NCBI RefSeq assembly: GCF_905171775.1
Contig: NC_053501.1
Span: forward strand, 71,841,901-71,905,900
Origin: Rana temporaria
Taxonomy: Eukaryota > Chordata > Amphibia > Anura > Ranidae
Direction: 5' to 3'
DNA length: 64,000 nt
Part shown: positions 54,164-64,000 of the stretch, one piece after another
Position numbering within the stretch: position 1 is the stretch's first letter
How the letters are laid out: each line of letters starts with the position of its first letter
The notes under the pieces: generated by a model
Databases searched by the model: none
The model's input: only the letters and a program-made list of their open reading frames with translations
What the model was told of the DNA's origin: nothing
Program-made: the position numbers and the translations under genes

Positions 54164-55354
54164 TTAGGGCCAGATCCTCAAAAGGGATACGCCGGCGTAT
54201 CTACTGATACGCCGTTGTATCCCTGTTTCTATCTTTGGAACTGATCCACAGAATCAGTTTCCAAAAGATAGGCAGAAGATCTGACATGTGTAAGGCCCCG
54301 TACACACCATAGAATCCATAGAAACTGAAAAATCTCAGCGGATCGGATTCAGCGGATAGATTCTATGGTGTGTACATTCCTGCCGATATTTATCCGCGGA
54401 AATTTCACAATTCCAGCAGATAAAAATTTGTAGACATGTCTACAAATCTATCCACTTAAATTGATCCCAATGGATTGATCCGCTGGTCTGTACAGACTCA
54501 CCGGATCAATCCGTCCGAAGGGATCCCCCGCATGCGTTGTAATGATTCGACGCATGCGTGGAATTCCTTATATGACAGCGTCGCGCTCGTCGCCGCGTCA
54601 TCATCGCGGCGACGGCGCGACACGTCATCGCGAGGGGATTTCGACGCGGATTTCGATCCTATGGTGAGTACACTCCATCGGGTCCAAATCCGCTGAAATC
54701 CTCGAGAGGATTTATCCGCGGAAACGGTCCGCTGGACCGTATCCGCGGATAAATCCTCTCGTGTGTACTAGGCCTTAGGGACTTACACTGCCGGATCTTA
54801 GGATGCAGTACCGCATCCGCCGCTGGGGGCATTTTGCGTCGAAATGCCGCTTCGGGTATGCAAATTAGCACTTACGGAGATCCACAAAGCTTTTACGCTT
54901 CGTTTTTTCTCCGTAAGTATTAAGTTGCATGTGTAAAATTAGGGCTGCTTTTACAAAGTGTAAACTGTTTACACCTTGTAAAAGTAGACCCTTCTTACCC
55001 GCGACGCTGTTATTTTATTTTTTTCCCCGCCGTATTTTTTTTTTATTTCCCGACGCAACTTTTTTGACCTGGCGCGATTCACGAAGCTCGGCGTAACGTA
55101 ATTTCGCGATATATACGTCGGGAAAATGACGTCACGAGCATGCGCAGTACGTCCGGCGCGGGAGCGCGCCTAATTTAAATGGGACTCGCCCCCATTTGAA
55201 TAGGAACGCCTTGCGCCGGTGGAATTTAAGTTACACACCCGAAAATTTCTAGGTAAGTGCTTTGTGGATCGGGCACTTAGGTAGAAATTTTCCGGCAGTG
55301 TAACTTAAATGGGAAAAGATAAGTTACGGCGGCTGGCTGTGGATCTGGCCCTAA
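54164..55354. mobile_element. Harbinger-type MITE with TTA/TAA flanks, carrying a nested MITE
   Basis: Element 54167-55351: GGGCCAGATCCTCAAAAGGG ... GTGGATCTGGCCC, flanked by TTA and TAA. Removing the nested element (54294-54774) leaves about 700 bp, the family's usual size. Confidence 0.88.
54294..54774. mobile_element. Nested MITE with GTACACAC-type ends
   Basis: GGCCCCGTACACACCATAGA ... CTCTCGTGTGTACTAGGCC; internal inverted words GATTCTATGGTGTGTAC and GGATTTATCCGCGGA. Flanks TAA/TTA suggest a 3-bp duplication. Confidence 0.85.
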
Positions 55355-55507
55355 GGGCCAGATTCAGATACATTTACGTTGCTCCACCGCACCCTCCTGC
55401 ACATCTGTGGATGACACAAAACATTCACAGGTTGGAGGATCCACACACTTGTCACATATTCCCTTCCCCGTACACATGCTACTCACCAGATAGAAATAAA
55501 AACGTAC

Positions 55508-55901
55508 CTGTCCTCACGGCCTCCTCGGAGTCAAAGCCAGGCAGGCCTACCACTTGCTGCCTGTGGAAGCACTGGGCCACTGCACGCTTCTCAGCAGTCA
55601 GCCTGACAGTGCAAGGTGGTCCCCCTCCAGTGCCCATGGCATGTGCTGTTAGCTTGGCCAGCTTCCCACGGACCACGCGCCTCAGATCGTTGATCTTTTT
55701 TGTGATCCCACTGAGGCTCCTCGTCTCACCCCCCAAGGCATTGATATCATCTACAATGTCCTGCAGGATCTGCTTCCTCCTGGCCGGGGTGGTGTCCCGA
55801 CTCTCAGGGCCATGCAAAAACCGCCCATGTAGGGTAATGGCCCTGGTAAGAAGCTCCTTCTCCCGCACAGAGAAGTTAAATTTCCTCTTCATTGTTGCCA
55901 T
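55508..55901 (-). pseudogene. Harbinger Myb/SANT-like protein, exon 1 only
   Basis: The open minus frame starts MATMKRKFNFSVREKELL, with HGRFLHGPESRDTTPARRKQ and GGETRSLSGITKKINDLRRV, the SANT-like helices, then GTGGGPPCTVRL. It ends at G/GTACGT, a phase-1 donor in the same place as in the 22551-22959 exon. Exon length 394. No stop inside, but no second exon is found in the element, so it is a partial gene. It could also supply a DNA-binding domain on its own (speculative). Confidence 0.8.
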
Positions 55902-55916
55902 CTCAGCAACAAACAC

Positions 55917-56010
55917 TCAGCACAAACAGACACAAAAAACAGACAGCACAAACAGACAGCAAAAACAGACAGCAAAAACAGACACCAAAAACAGACACCA
56001 AAAACAAACA
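55917..56010. repeat. (ACAGACAGCAAAA)n-type microsatellite
   Basis: Repeats of AACAGACAGCAAAAACAGAC just upstream (minus strand) of the Myb-like start codon. Confidence 0.85.
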
Positions 56011-56959
56011 GCAAATACAATCTCCAATTACACTCTCCAATAAGACTTTTCAATAACACTCCGACACAAACCAACAAACAGCCACAGACAACAGAACAAA
56101 AGCACCTTGCTTCAGGAAGGGAAACACATGGATGTACTTTTGCAATGGAAGGGCGTTTGTCTGGGCCTATTTATGCACTGGGCGTATCTCACTAAGTACG
56201 CCGGGCCTAGTTCCTATATCACTGATTGCGCCGGTCCGAGTTCTGAGCATGCGCAGTGAGGCGCAGAACATAGTCAGCGTCATGCGCGAATGCGCAGTAC
56301 GGCCGGCCCTTCATTTGCATGGGGTCACAGCTCATTTCAATGGAGCACGCCCACTTCCTTCCCACTTTCAATTACCCCGCCTTACGCCTCGTAATTTACG
56401 TTACACTGTCGGATCTTAGGATGCAATACTTGGGCCGCCGCTGGGGGGAGTTTGCGTCGTATTCCAGCGTCGGGTATGCAAATGAGGATTTACGGCGATC
56501 CACAAAGGTTTTTCCCGTCGTTACGTCGTCGCTAGTAATTTTTTCCCGTCGCAAATTTACACCTGCTTTAACATGGCTTAACTTTAGTCAAGCCATGTTA
56601 AAGTATGGCCGTCGTTCCCGGGTCGAATTTAAATTTTTTTTGGTTTTCGCGTAAGACGTCCGGGAATACGAATGGACGCTACGCACGTTGCCATTCTAAA
56701 AAATGACGTCACATCACGCAAAGCACGGCGGGAATTTCAAAACTGAGCATGCGCAGTACGTTCGGCGCGGGAGCGCGCCTAATTTAAATGGTACCCGCCC
56801 CATTTGAATTGGGCGGGCTTGCGCCGGATGTGTTTACGATACACCGCCGCAAGTTTACAGGTAAGTGCTTTGTGGATCGGGCACTTACACTGAAAACTTG
56901 AGGCGGTGTAACGTAAATGGGTTACATTACACGGCCGCAATTCTACGTGAATCTGGCCC

Positions 56960-57562
56960 TGAAGGTCTAGAATAGATTTTGAGGGGAACCCGTGAATTTT
57001 TTTTTTAGGAAAACCATACCAGACCCTTATCTGAGCATGCAGCCCAGTAGGTCAGGAATAGGGGTGATGACTGAACCACACCAGGCTCCATACCCTCAAC
57101 ATGGGGGGGTGCTTAGGGACAAGGGCCTTTTCCCCACAACTCCAGCCGGTAGTTGTTGAGGGGGGGCTTATCAGAATCTGGAAGCCCCCTTTAACAAGAT
57201 CTTAACTCCCCTATGTGAATGAGAATGGGGTACCCCTACTCATTCACCAAAAAAAGTGTAGTGTAAAAAAATGACAGTAGGCAGTTTTTAACAAGTCCTT
57301 GTTAAAATGCCCCCCCCCCCCCAGATCCATTGTCAATCATGACACCACTGATCTGAAAAAAAATCCGCTCCCACTGAAGGCTCCCGCCACCTGATACTTC
57401 TTGAATAACTAAGGGGCAGGGCCACCCAGTGACATCACTGGGTGACCCCACCCCCTTGAGATGTTGTGGCATGCCTGATCGATGACGTCATGAGTGGGTG
57501 GAGTTCACCTAGTGACATCATCGGACCTACACGGGGGGGACATTTTTTTAAATGTTTGTTTT
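56960..57562. other. Unclassified repeat-like DNA
   Basis: Purine/pyrimidine-biased DNA with a C14-type run at about 57310. Its GGGGTACCCCTACTCATTCAC phrase resembles CTACCCCATACTCATTCACA at 58490, on the other side of a TTAA element, so both are probably parts of one repeat. No gene. Confidence 0.5.
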
Positions 57563-58471
57563 TTAACCTCTTCAGCCCCCAGAAGGATTTACCCCTTAAT
57601 GACCAGGCAATTTTGGGCAATACGGCACTGCGTCGCTTTAACTGACAATGCGATGCAATGCATGCAACTTTGTACCCAAACAAAATTGATGTCCTTTTTT
57701 TCCCACAAATAGAGTTTTCTTTTGGTGGTATTTGATCACCTCTGCGTTTTTTATTTTTTGCGCTATAAACAAAAAAATTTAATTTTTTTTTTACTTTTTG
57801 CTATAATACACATCCCCAAAAAATGTAAAAAAAAATTGATTTTTTTCATCAGTTTAGGCCAATATGTATTCTGCTGCATATTTTTGGTAAACAAAATCCC
57901 AATAAGCGTATATTGATTGGTTTGCACAAAAGTTATAGCGCCTACAAATTAGGGGACAGATTTAGGGATTTTAAAGTTTTTTTATTGTTTTTACTAGTAA
58001 TGGCGGCGATCTGTGTCATTGCAGCGGACAAATCCGACACTAAAGTGACACTTTTTGGGGACCAGTGACACCAGGACAGTGATCATTGATAAAAAAAAGC
58101 TCTGATCCCTATATAAATGACACTGGCAGGGAAGGGGTTAACACTAGGGGGCGATCAAGGGGTTAACTGTGTACCCTGGGTGTGTTCTAACTGTGTGGGA
58201 GATGGGATCACTGGGATAACACAAAGATCGCTGTTCTGGATCACTAGGAACAGCAGATCTCCATGTTGTCCCCTGTAAGAACAGATATCCACCTTGTTTA
58301 CATAGGCAGATTCCTGTACTGCCTCTCTGAAGCGCGATTGCGCCCCCCCGACATGCAGCGGGCGCATGCCCACACTATCTCATGCATGGACCGATGTAAA
58401 GGTACGTCGGTTTGTGTAGCGGAGCTACCTTGCCGCAGTATACCTGCGGAAGGCGGTCGACAAGTGGTTAA
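57563..58471. mobile_element. TTAA-site DNA transposon, copy 4, complete
   Basis: TTAA (57563-57566) CCTCTTCAGCCCCC ... GCGGTCGACAAGTGG TTAA (58468-58471). 901 bp. Contains CACAAATAGAGTTTTCTTTTGG and GGGAAGGGGTTAACACTAGGG like 63062-63937. Non-coding; a Kolobok or piggyBac-type MITE. Confidence 0.85.
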
Positions 58472-58575
58472 ATAAAGGACTTATCAAAAACTACCCCATA
58501 CTCATTCACATAGGGGGGAACCCGCTGACAGCTGATAACTCATCAGTTGTTAAGGACACAGTGGCCGCCTGCTCC
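58472..58575. other. Continuation of the unclassified repeat left of the TTAA element
   Basis: Shares CTCATTCAC wording with 57230; no gene. Confidence 0.4.
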
Positions 58576-59647
58576 TTAAAGCGGTAGTAAACTGCTGGTG
58601 GTTACAAAAAATTAATAAAAATTCTGCAAGGCAATGTCATAATGTGCTAGTATGCATTGCATACTAGCACATTATGAGAAACTTACCTTAGAGTGAAGCC
58701 CTCCAGCACCGCAATGTCACCGCTGAGAGGGCTGACATCTTACCTCAGGCTTCCTTCTGGGTTTGTGGCCTCCAGCTACATAAGTGGCCAGGGGTGCATG
58801 GACGTCACTCCTGTGCATGCACGTGGGAGCCACTGTTTCTGGCACTGTAAACCAGACCTTTGGAGCACATGCCCTGATGAAGTCATCGGCTGAATGCACT
58901 CAGAATACCTCCAAAACCGTGAAAGTTTAGGAGATAATCACAGTACCTACAGGTATGCCTTATTATAGACTTACCTGTAGATACAAGTGGTAATTTAGGG
59001 GTAGATCCACAAAGAAATTACGCCGGCGTATCTACTGATTTATCTATCCTCAAAACAAGATACAACGGCATCTCGGTTAGATCCGACAGGCGTACTTCTT
59101 CGTACGCCGTCGGATCTAAGATGCAATTTTTCGGCGTCCGCTAGGTGGCGTTCCTGTCGTAATCCGCATTGAGTATGCAAATTAGCTATTTCCGACGATC
59201 CACGAACGTACGACCGGCCGTCGCATTTTTTGCGTTGTTTCCGTTTGGCTTTTTCCGGCATATAGTTAAAGCTGCTATATGGTGGCGTACTCAATGTTAA
59301 GTATGCCCGTCGTTCCCGCGTATAATTTTGAAAATGTTATGTTGTTTGCGTAAGTCGTCCGTGAATGGGGCTGGACGTCATTTACGTTCACGTCGAAACC
59401 AATGACGTCCTTGAGACATCATTTGGAGCAATGCACCCTGGGAGTTTTTACGGACGCGCAGGGACGCGCTTCATTTAAATTCCGCGCCCTTACGCCGCAA
59501 TAGATACTCTACGCCGCCGTAACTTACGGCGCAAATTCGTTGAGGATTCAAAGAAAAGCAAAGTAAGTTACAGCGGCGTATCTTACATACGCTGTGCCCT
59601 GCGCCGATGTATGTGGATCTGCCCCACAGAGTTTACTACCACTTTAA
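58576..59647. mobile_element. TTAA-site element with GGTAGTAAACT ends, carrying a Harbinger MITE
   Basis: TTAA (58576-58579) AGCGGTAGTAAACTGC ... AGAGTTTACTACCACT TTAA (59644-59647). A 17-base palindrome (AATGTGCTAGTATGCATTGC region, 58640-58680) lies near the left end. The right half is a Harbinger MITE at 58998-59625. Confidence 0.85.
58998..59625. mobile_element. Harbinger-type MITE nested in the TTAA element
   Basis: GGGGTAGATCCACAAAGAAA ... TATGTGGATCTGCCCC; inverted ends, internal ACGCCGGCGT and GTACGACCGGCCGTCG. Non-coding. Confidence 0.85.
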
Positions 59648-59653
59648 CAACAA

Positions 59654-61436
59654 TGGGGCAGATCCACAAAGCACTTACGCCGGCGTATCTCGAGATGCGT
59701 GGCGTAAGTGTATATATACGTCGGTGTAACTATGCGCCGTATCCACAAAACTAGATATGCCTGAAAAGCGTCTTTTTCCGACCGACGTAACTTTTCTGCG
59801 CCGGCGCATCGTGAGCGCATATATACGCTGGACGCACCATTGATTTGCTATTCAAATATGCAAATGAGGGAGATACGGCGATCCACGAACGTACGTGCAC
59901 CCTACGCGGGCTACACGCACTGCGCCTAAGTTGTACGTCCGGCCTAAAGTTACCCCTCATAAAGCAGGGGTAAGTCAGCAGCAGACATGCACAGGTCAGC
60001 TGGAGAGCAGCTTCAGCAGCACTGTTAGGGACGAGCTGAGCATCCACACTTGCAGGACAACAATCTGTATGCCAACATGCCAGGGGCATCCATGGTCATA
60101 GCTATACTACTGGCTTCACAGGCACGTAGGAGGAGGGCACGGGAGCGGATATACCAACCGCGCCTAAACTTCTTTGGCATGGGGGCTTCGGAGGTGTATC
60201 GCATCTTCAGATTCAGCCCTGCTGCCATCCTGGAATTAACCATAACCCTGAAAGATGACATCACCAGCCAGACACACCACTCACATGCAGTGGAGCCACT
60301 GGTCAAGATACTGGCAACACTCCATTTCCTTGCCAGTGGCTCGTTCCAGCGTACAAGTGGAGTTGTGGCTGGGATGGCACAATCCTCCATTAGCAGATGT
60401 GTGCACCAGGTTGTCCCCGCAATCCTCAGATGCATGGCCACCCACATTGTCAGACCCACCCAGGAGCATCTGCGGGAGAAGGCAATGCGTGATTTCTACA
60501 GTATTGCAAGATTCCCACGCACCGTGGGGGCCATTGATTGCACACATGTGGCACTACGCCCCCCCCCCCCGTGACACAGAGCACATATACCGCAATCGAA
60601 AGCATTGGCATTCCATCAACGTACAGGTGATAGCCGATGCCCAATGCCTCATATGGCACGTCCGTGCCAAACACCCAGGGTCCAGCCACGACAGCTACAT
60701 ATACCGTCAAAGCACCATCCCAACAGAATTTGAACAGAACGTGTACGGGAACAGCTGGCTGGTTGGTGAGTGACATGGGTGTCAGGCATGTCTGTCCGAC
60801 CCCATGATGCAGACATCAAGGGGCACATGCACGACTAACATCCTCCTGTCTCTTCCCTTCCAGGTGACTCTGCATATGCACTTGGGCCCCATCTCATGAC
60901 TCCATTCTGGAATCCTGAAACCACAGGAGAGAGAAGATACAATGATGCACACACACGTACCCGTGCAGTGGTGGAACGCACCTTTGGCCTCCTGAAGTGC
61001 CTGGATAAGTCTGGGGGTACCCTGTTGTATTCCCCAAACTTTGTGTGCCAGATCATCAGTGCATGTTGCATGCTGCACAACTTCGCCGTGAGAAAGGGCC
61101 TGGAGATTGACATACGTAATGACCTGACCCCCGAACCAGACATTCCCCCCCTAACCGAGGCTACCCCGTCTGCTGAGGGAAGAGCAGTCAGGAAATCACA
61201 GTAGGCATCTTTGCACGTTAAACATACACATTCATCATGGCACAAGGAGAATGCGCGCATGCACACCATGCAAAACGGCTCAGATGCTGGTGGAAAGCAA
61301 GAAGAGGAGAGACAGGAAATGGCATTTTCAAACCTGGATTACTGTATTTTGGAGGTCAAAAGGAAAAACGAGGTAAGTGATATTTAAATGCTCTTGCTTA
61401 CAGCAATCAATTTATCTAATAAAAAACAAACCTTTA
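59654..61436 (+). mobile_element. Harbinger transposon 2 (left end plus transposase; right end not found)
   Basis: Begins GGGGCAGATCCACAAAGC at 59654 and contains a DDE transposase. No inverted right end is seen before the next MITE at 61437. No Myb-like gene in this stretch; possibly the left portion of a larger element. Confidence 0.75.
60077..61204 (+). pseudogene. Harbinger DDE transposase, two exons, one frameshift
   Basis: Exon 1 60077-60765 (donor G/GTGAGT), exon 2 60864-61204 (acceptor CCTTCCAG). Motifs: MGASEVYRIFRFSPAAIL, AQSSISRCVHQVVPAIL (helix-turn-helix-like), VGAIDCTHVALRP (first Asp), GSSHDSYIYR, GDSAYALGP (second Asp), 35 residues later VVERTFGLLK (Glu), and SPNFVCQIISACCMLHNF. 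A C-run at about 60559-60570 has one base too many, breaking the frame after ALRPP; removing one C would restore 342 codons, so it may be a recent slip or a sequencing error. Four codons present in the 26784 copy (SRFR region) are missing here. An upstream TTGCAG/GACAAC matches the possible acceptor of the other copy. Confidence 0.9.
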
Positions 61437-61732
61437 GCCCTGGTTCACACTGGGTACGATTTGGAACGATTTGAGATGCGATTTGACATGTCAAATCGCA
61501 TCTCAAATCGGCGGCAATTGTCGGCAATGGCACTGTCCTAATCAGTGCGACGCCGCATCTGCGATTTCAAAAAGTAGTTCCTGTACTACTTTTTGCGATT
61601 TCGGGCCGCGATTTACATTAAATTGCGGCCGAAATCGCAGCAAAATCGCGGCAAAATTTCAGCCGTGAAATCGCGGTAAAATCGCGCATTTTACCCAGAT
61701 TTTGAATTTGCAGCAGTGTGAACCTAGGCTTA
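61434..61732. mobile_element. MITE with TTA duplication, 'GCCCTGGTTCACAC' family
   Basis: Element 61437-61729 (293 bp), GCCCTGGTTCACACTG ... CAGTGTGAACCTAGGC, flanked by TTA. Internal hairpins built from GATTTGAGATGCGATTTG and GCGATTTCGGGCCGCG. Non-coding. Confidence 0.92.
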
Positions 61733-61739
61733 GTGTTCC

Positions 61740-62960
61740 TTTAAAAGGAACCCAGAGGAGGCAGCACCACAACTCTCACAATGTCACTCTTCTGTTAAAG
61801 TCACAACAGAGTCCTGTAAGGTCGGGTACATATGCTGATGACTTATGACCATTATTGGATGAGATTCACTGCTTAAAGATTGGATTTGTTCGAGCTGCGT
61901 AGTTGGAGTGAGATTTTTGATTACATGCTTTTAGTAATCCTCTGTCATAAGGGATCATGGCAAGTTGGTAAGGAGCAATTTCTACTGATTGGTGGAGGAT
62001 TCATCACATTTTTGGACACGCTAATTTATTAGCATTTATCGTTTAATTTATTCAAGCACTTATGGACTATATCATTTAGTTTTTATTTTTTTTTCCATTT
62101 TTAATTATTTTTTATTTATTGCTCACCAATACAATTGAATTCTATTAACTGGCATGAGACTTGCAACCCGGCAACTGATGCATCTATAACATTGGACATA
62201 TTAGTTTTTTAATATTACTATATGCCATTAGTTACACATTAGTCCCCGACGACGTCTTACGACGAAACGTACGTAGGAGTGACCAATGCGCAGCTCGTCA
62301 TCGCCTGTACGGAAGAGAGCCACACACACGGAGAACAGCTGTTAGGATTCGATTGACCGCACACGCTGTGTTTATTCACAAGCCATTCTACTTCTACTCA
62401 ATTGTAAGTGCAATACTTTACATTAAAGACCTTTTACTCGCAGTACTTCACCATGGAGCATCTTTGTTCTTCCCTTTTTATTTCCCTAATCATATGAGCG
62501 TTCATTTCTTATTCATTGGAGTTTGAAGCTGCCGATTTGATTCTCCCCTCCTTTTCACCTGCTGGATATTAGTCTGCTTGAGAGGACCATAAATATCTCT
62601 GGGCTCAACTGACCGCTGTAACAAACGGTCAGTGGATCTGGTAAGCAGATTGGATTTTTACCACACTGGTGTTTTCTTTTGGTGGAAGATTATCAACTTC
62701 GTTTTCTCACTATTGGACACTTTATGGACTGTTATATATATTTTTATTATCACTTCAATTTTTATCACTTCATAATATTGAATATTCATTCTTTTGGTAT
62801 TCATCTTTTTTCATTTTGTTCACACATTTTTGAATTTTCACATATTAATTAGCGCTGTACCTTCTTTTTGTATGTATTTTTTTGCTTTAGGTATTTTGAG
62901 CAATAGGTACTAGCTGCTTTGTCACCTCATCATATTTCAATATATGTTCTTCACTAGATA
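61740..62960 (+). mobile_element. PLE-like non-autonomous or truncated element (probable)
   Basis: Non-coding. Shares order and words with 31490-32545: a GACGAAACG box (62262), TTGTAAGTG followed by ACATTAAA (62403-62425), ATGGAGCATC (62453), CACTTTATGGACTG (62707) and an AGCGCTGTACC end (62851). Borders approximate. Confidence 0.5.
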
Positions 62961-63057
62961 GCGCAGTGTTTTTCCTAGGGTTTTTTCCCAAGGTTTTTTT
63001 CCATTAGTTTATTACTAGCCTGATTCTGGTATTTATAATTTTGGTGATTGAATTCCT

Positions 63058-63937
63058 TTAACCACTTCAGCCCTGGACCGTTTTGCTGGTCAATGACCAG
63101 GCCACTTTTTGCGATTCGGCACTGTGTCGCTTTTACTGACAATTGAGCAGTCGTGCAACGTGGCTCCCAAACACAGTTGATGTCCTTTTTTTCCCACAAA
63201 TAGAGCTTTCTTTTGGTGGTATTTGATCACCTCTGCGGTTTTTATTTTTTGCGCTATAAACAAAAATAAAGCGACAATTTTGAACAAAATATGTTGTTTT
63301 CCTCAGTTTAGGCCGATACGTATTCTTCTACATTTTTTATGTAAAAAAAAAACGCAATAAGCTTTTATTGATTGGTTTGCGCAAAAGTTATAGCGTCTAC
63401 AAAATAGGGGATAATTTTATGGCATTTTTATTAATATTTTTTTTTTACTAGTAATGGCAGCGATCAGCGAATTTTTATCGGTACTGCGACATTATGGCGG
63501 ACACTTCGGACACTTTTGACACATTTTTGGGACCATTGGCATTTTTATAGCGATCAGTGCTATAAAAATGCATTGATTACTGTAAAAATGTCACTGGCAG
63601 GGAAGGGGTTAACACTAGGGGGCAAGGAAGGGGTTAATTATGTTACCTAGGTGTGTTCTAACTGAAGGGGGGGTGAGACTGACTAGGGGAAATGACAGAT
63701 CGCTGTTCATACATTATTTCTCCCCCTGAAAGGACAGGGAGCTGTGTGTTTACACACACAGCTCCCGGTTCTCGCTCTGTAACGAGCGATCGCGGGTCAC
63801 CGGCGGTGATCGCGCATGTCGGGCACACGCGCGGCACCAGGGCTGAAATGTAAAATCATGTAATATTACGTGATTTTGCACAGCCGAGCCGACCTGCCAC
63901 CATAAAACTGCCGCAGCTGGTCGGCAAGCGTTTATTT
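63058..63937. mobile_element. TTAA-site DNA transposon, copy 5
   Basis: TTAA (63058-63061) CCACTTCAGCCCTGGACC ... CTGGTCGGCAAGCG; the right TTAA is decayed (TTTATTTAA). Nearly the inverse of 39651-40515. A long palindrome of ACACACAGCTCCCGG is near the right end. Non-coding. Confidence 0.78.
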
Positions 63938-64000
63938 AATATTCATACCACATGGTTAGGGGGTTAGCGCAATTTATTTTTCTTTTTTTATATATATTTA

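Larger units (their letters stand above)
55355..56959. mobile_element. Harbinger derivative carrying only a Myb-like exon
   Basis: GGGCCAGATTCAGATACA ... ACGTGAATCTGGCCC, flanked by TAA (55352-55354, shared with the element on the left) and TGA. It contains Myb exon 1 (55508-55901, minus) but neither exon 2 nor transposase. The right part (56400-56950) is like the 'GATTCA' MITEs. Confidence 0.85.

Noticed and set aside
1..64000. tRNA, rRNA or snRNA genes
   Set aside because: No A/B box pairs with a cloverleaf, and no rRNA or snRNA motif, were recognised by eye; a covariance scan would be needed to exclude them fully.

Overview
The window looks like intergenic and intronic DNA from a large, transposon-rich vertebrate genome, most likely an anuran amphibian (inference). 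The basis is one vertebrate-type GPCR gene embedded in layers of hAT, PIF/Harbinger, TTAA-site, Tc1-like, CR1, L1-like, Penelope-like (PLE) and LTR elements, with hundreds of bases of repeat on every side. No bacterial, viral or organellar gene organisation is present. The only host gene I can support is a prolactin-releasing-peptide-receptor-like GPCR on the minus strand (40650-41741, 363 codons, apparently intact), with a good splice acceptor just upstream of its coding exon.

Layout. 1-1205: 5' end (LTR plus open gag-like frame, minus strand) of an LTR retrotransposon cut by the window edge. 1206-8700: about 30 copies of a 160-bp satellite, split by a hAT element with a perfect 8-bp target duplication (2965-4748, carrying a 31-bp minisatellite and a 51-bp-arm hairpin) and by a solo LTR (6797-7586). 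8701-13248: a 125-bp tandem array leading into a decayed hAT transposase and its right terminus, which is inserted in a CR1 LINE (13249-14768, minus). 14770-22045: hAT and Harbinger remnants and MITEs.

22132-28421: a two-gene Harbinger transposon of 6.3 kb, with an apparently intact two-exon Myb/SANT-like gene and a convergent two-exon DDE transposase broken by one stop codon. The uninterrupted target sequence of this insertion is present a second time at 29127-29284. 29285-33260: a Penelope-like element (RT plus GIY-YIG endonuclease, minus strand) interrupted inside its coding sequence by a 1.5-kb insertion with a 15-bp duplication. 33-40.6 kb: TTAA-site elements, Harbinger MITEs and a foldback transposon. 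40.65-41.8 kb: the GPCR. 42-49.6 kb: MITEs inserted into PLE and L1-like remnants, then two Tc1-like remnants, one folded back on itself. 49.6-54 kb: L1-like and PLE-like debris. 54-64 kb: nested MITEs, a Harbinger derivative keeping only Myb exon 1, a second Harbinger transposase with one frameshift in a C-run, and more TTAA-site elements.

How the parts relate: the Harbinger Myb-like and DDE proteins normally act together on terminal inverted repeats, and the many 'GGGCCAGAT(C/T)CA' MITEs share terminal motifs with the autonomous copies. That makes trans-mobilisation by such elements likely (inference). I see no undescribed gene system. The unusual material is structural: the composite satellite/hAT region, the empty-site duplicate, three insertions with 14-16-bp duplications, foldback elements, and a splice site conserved just before the second catalytic Asp of two Harbinger transposases.
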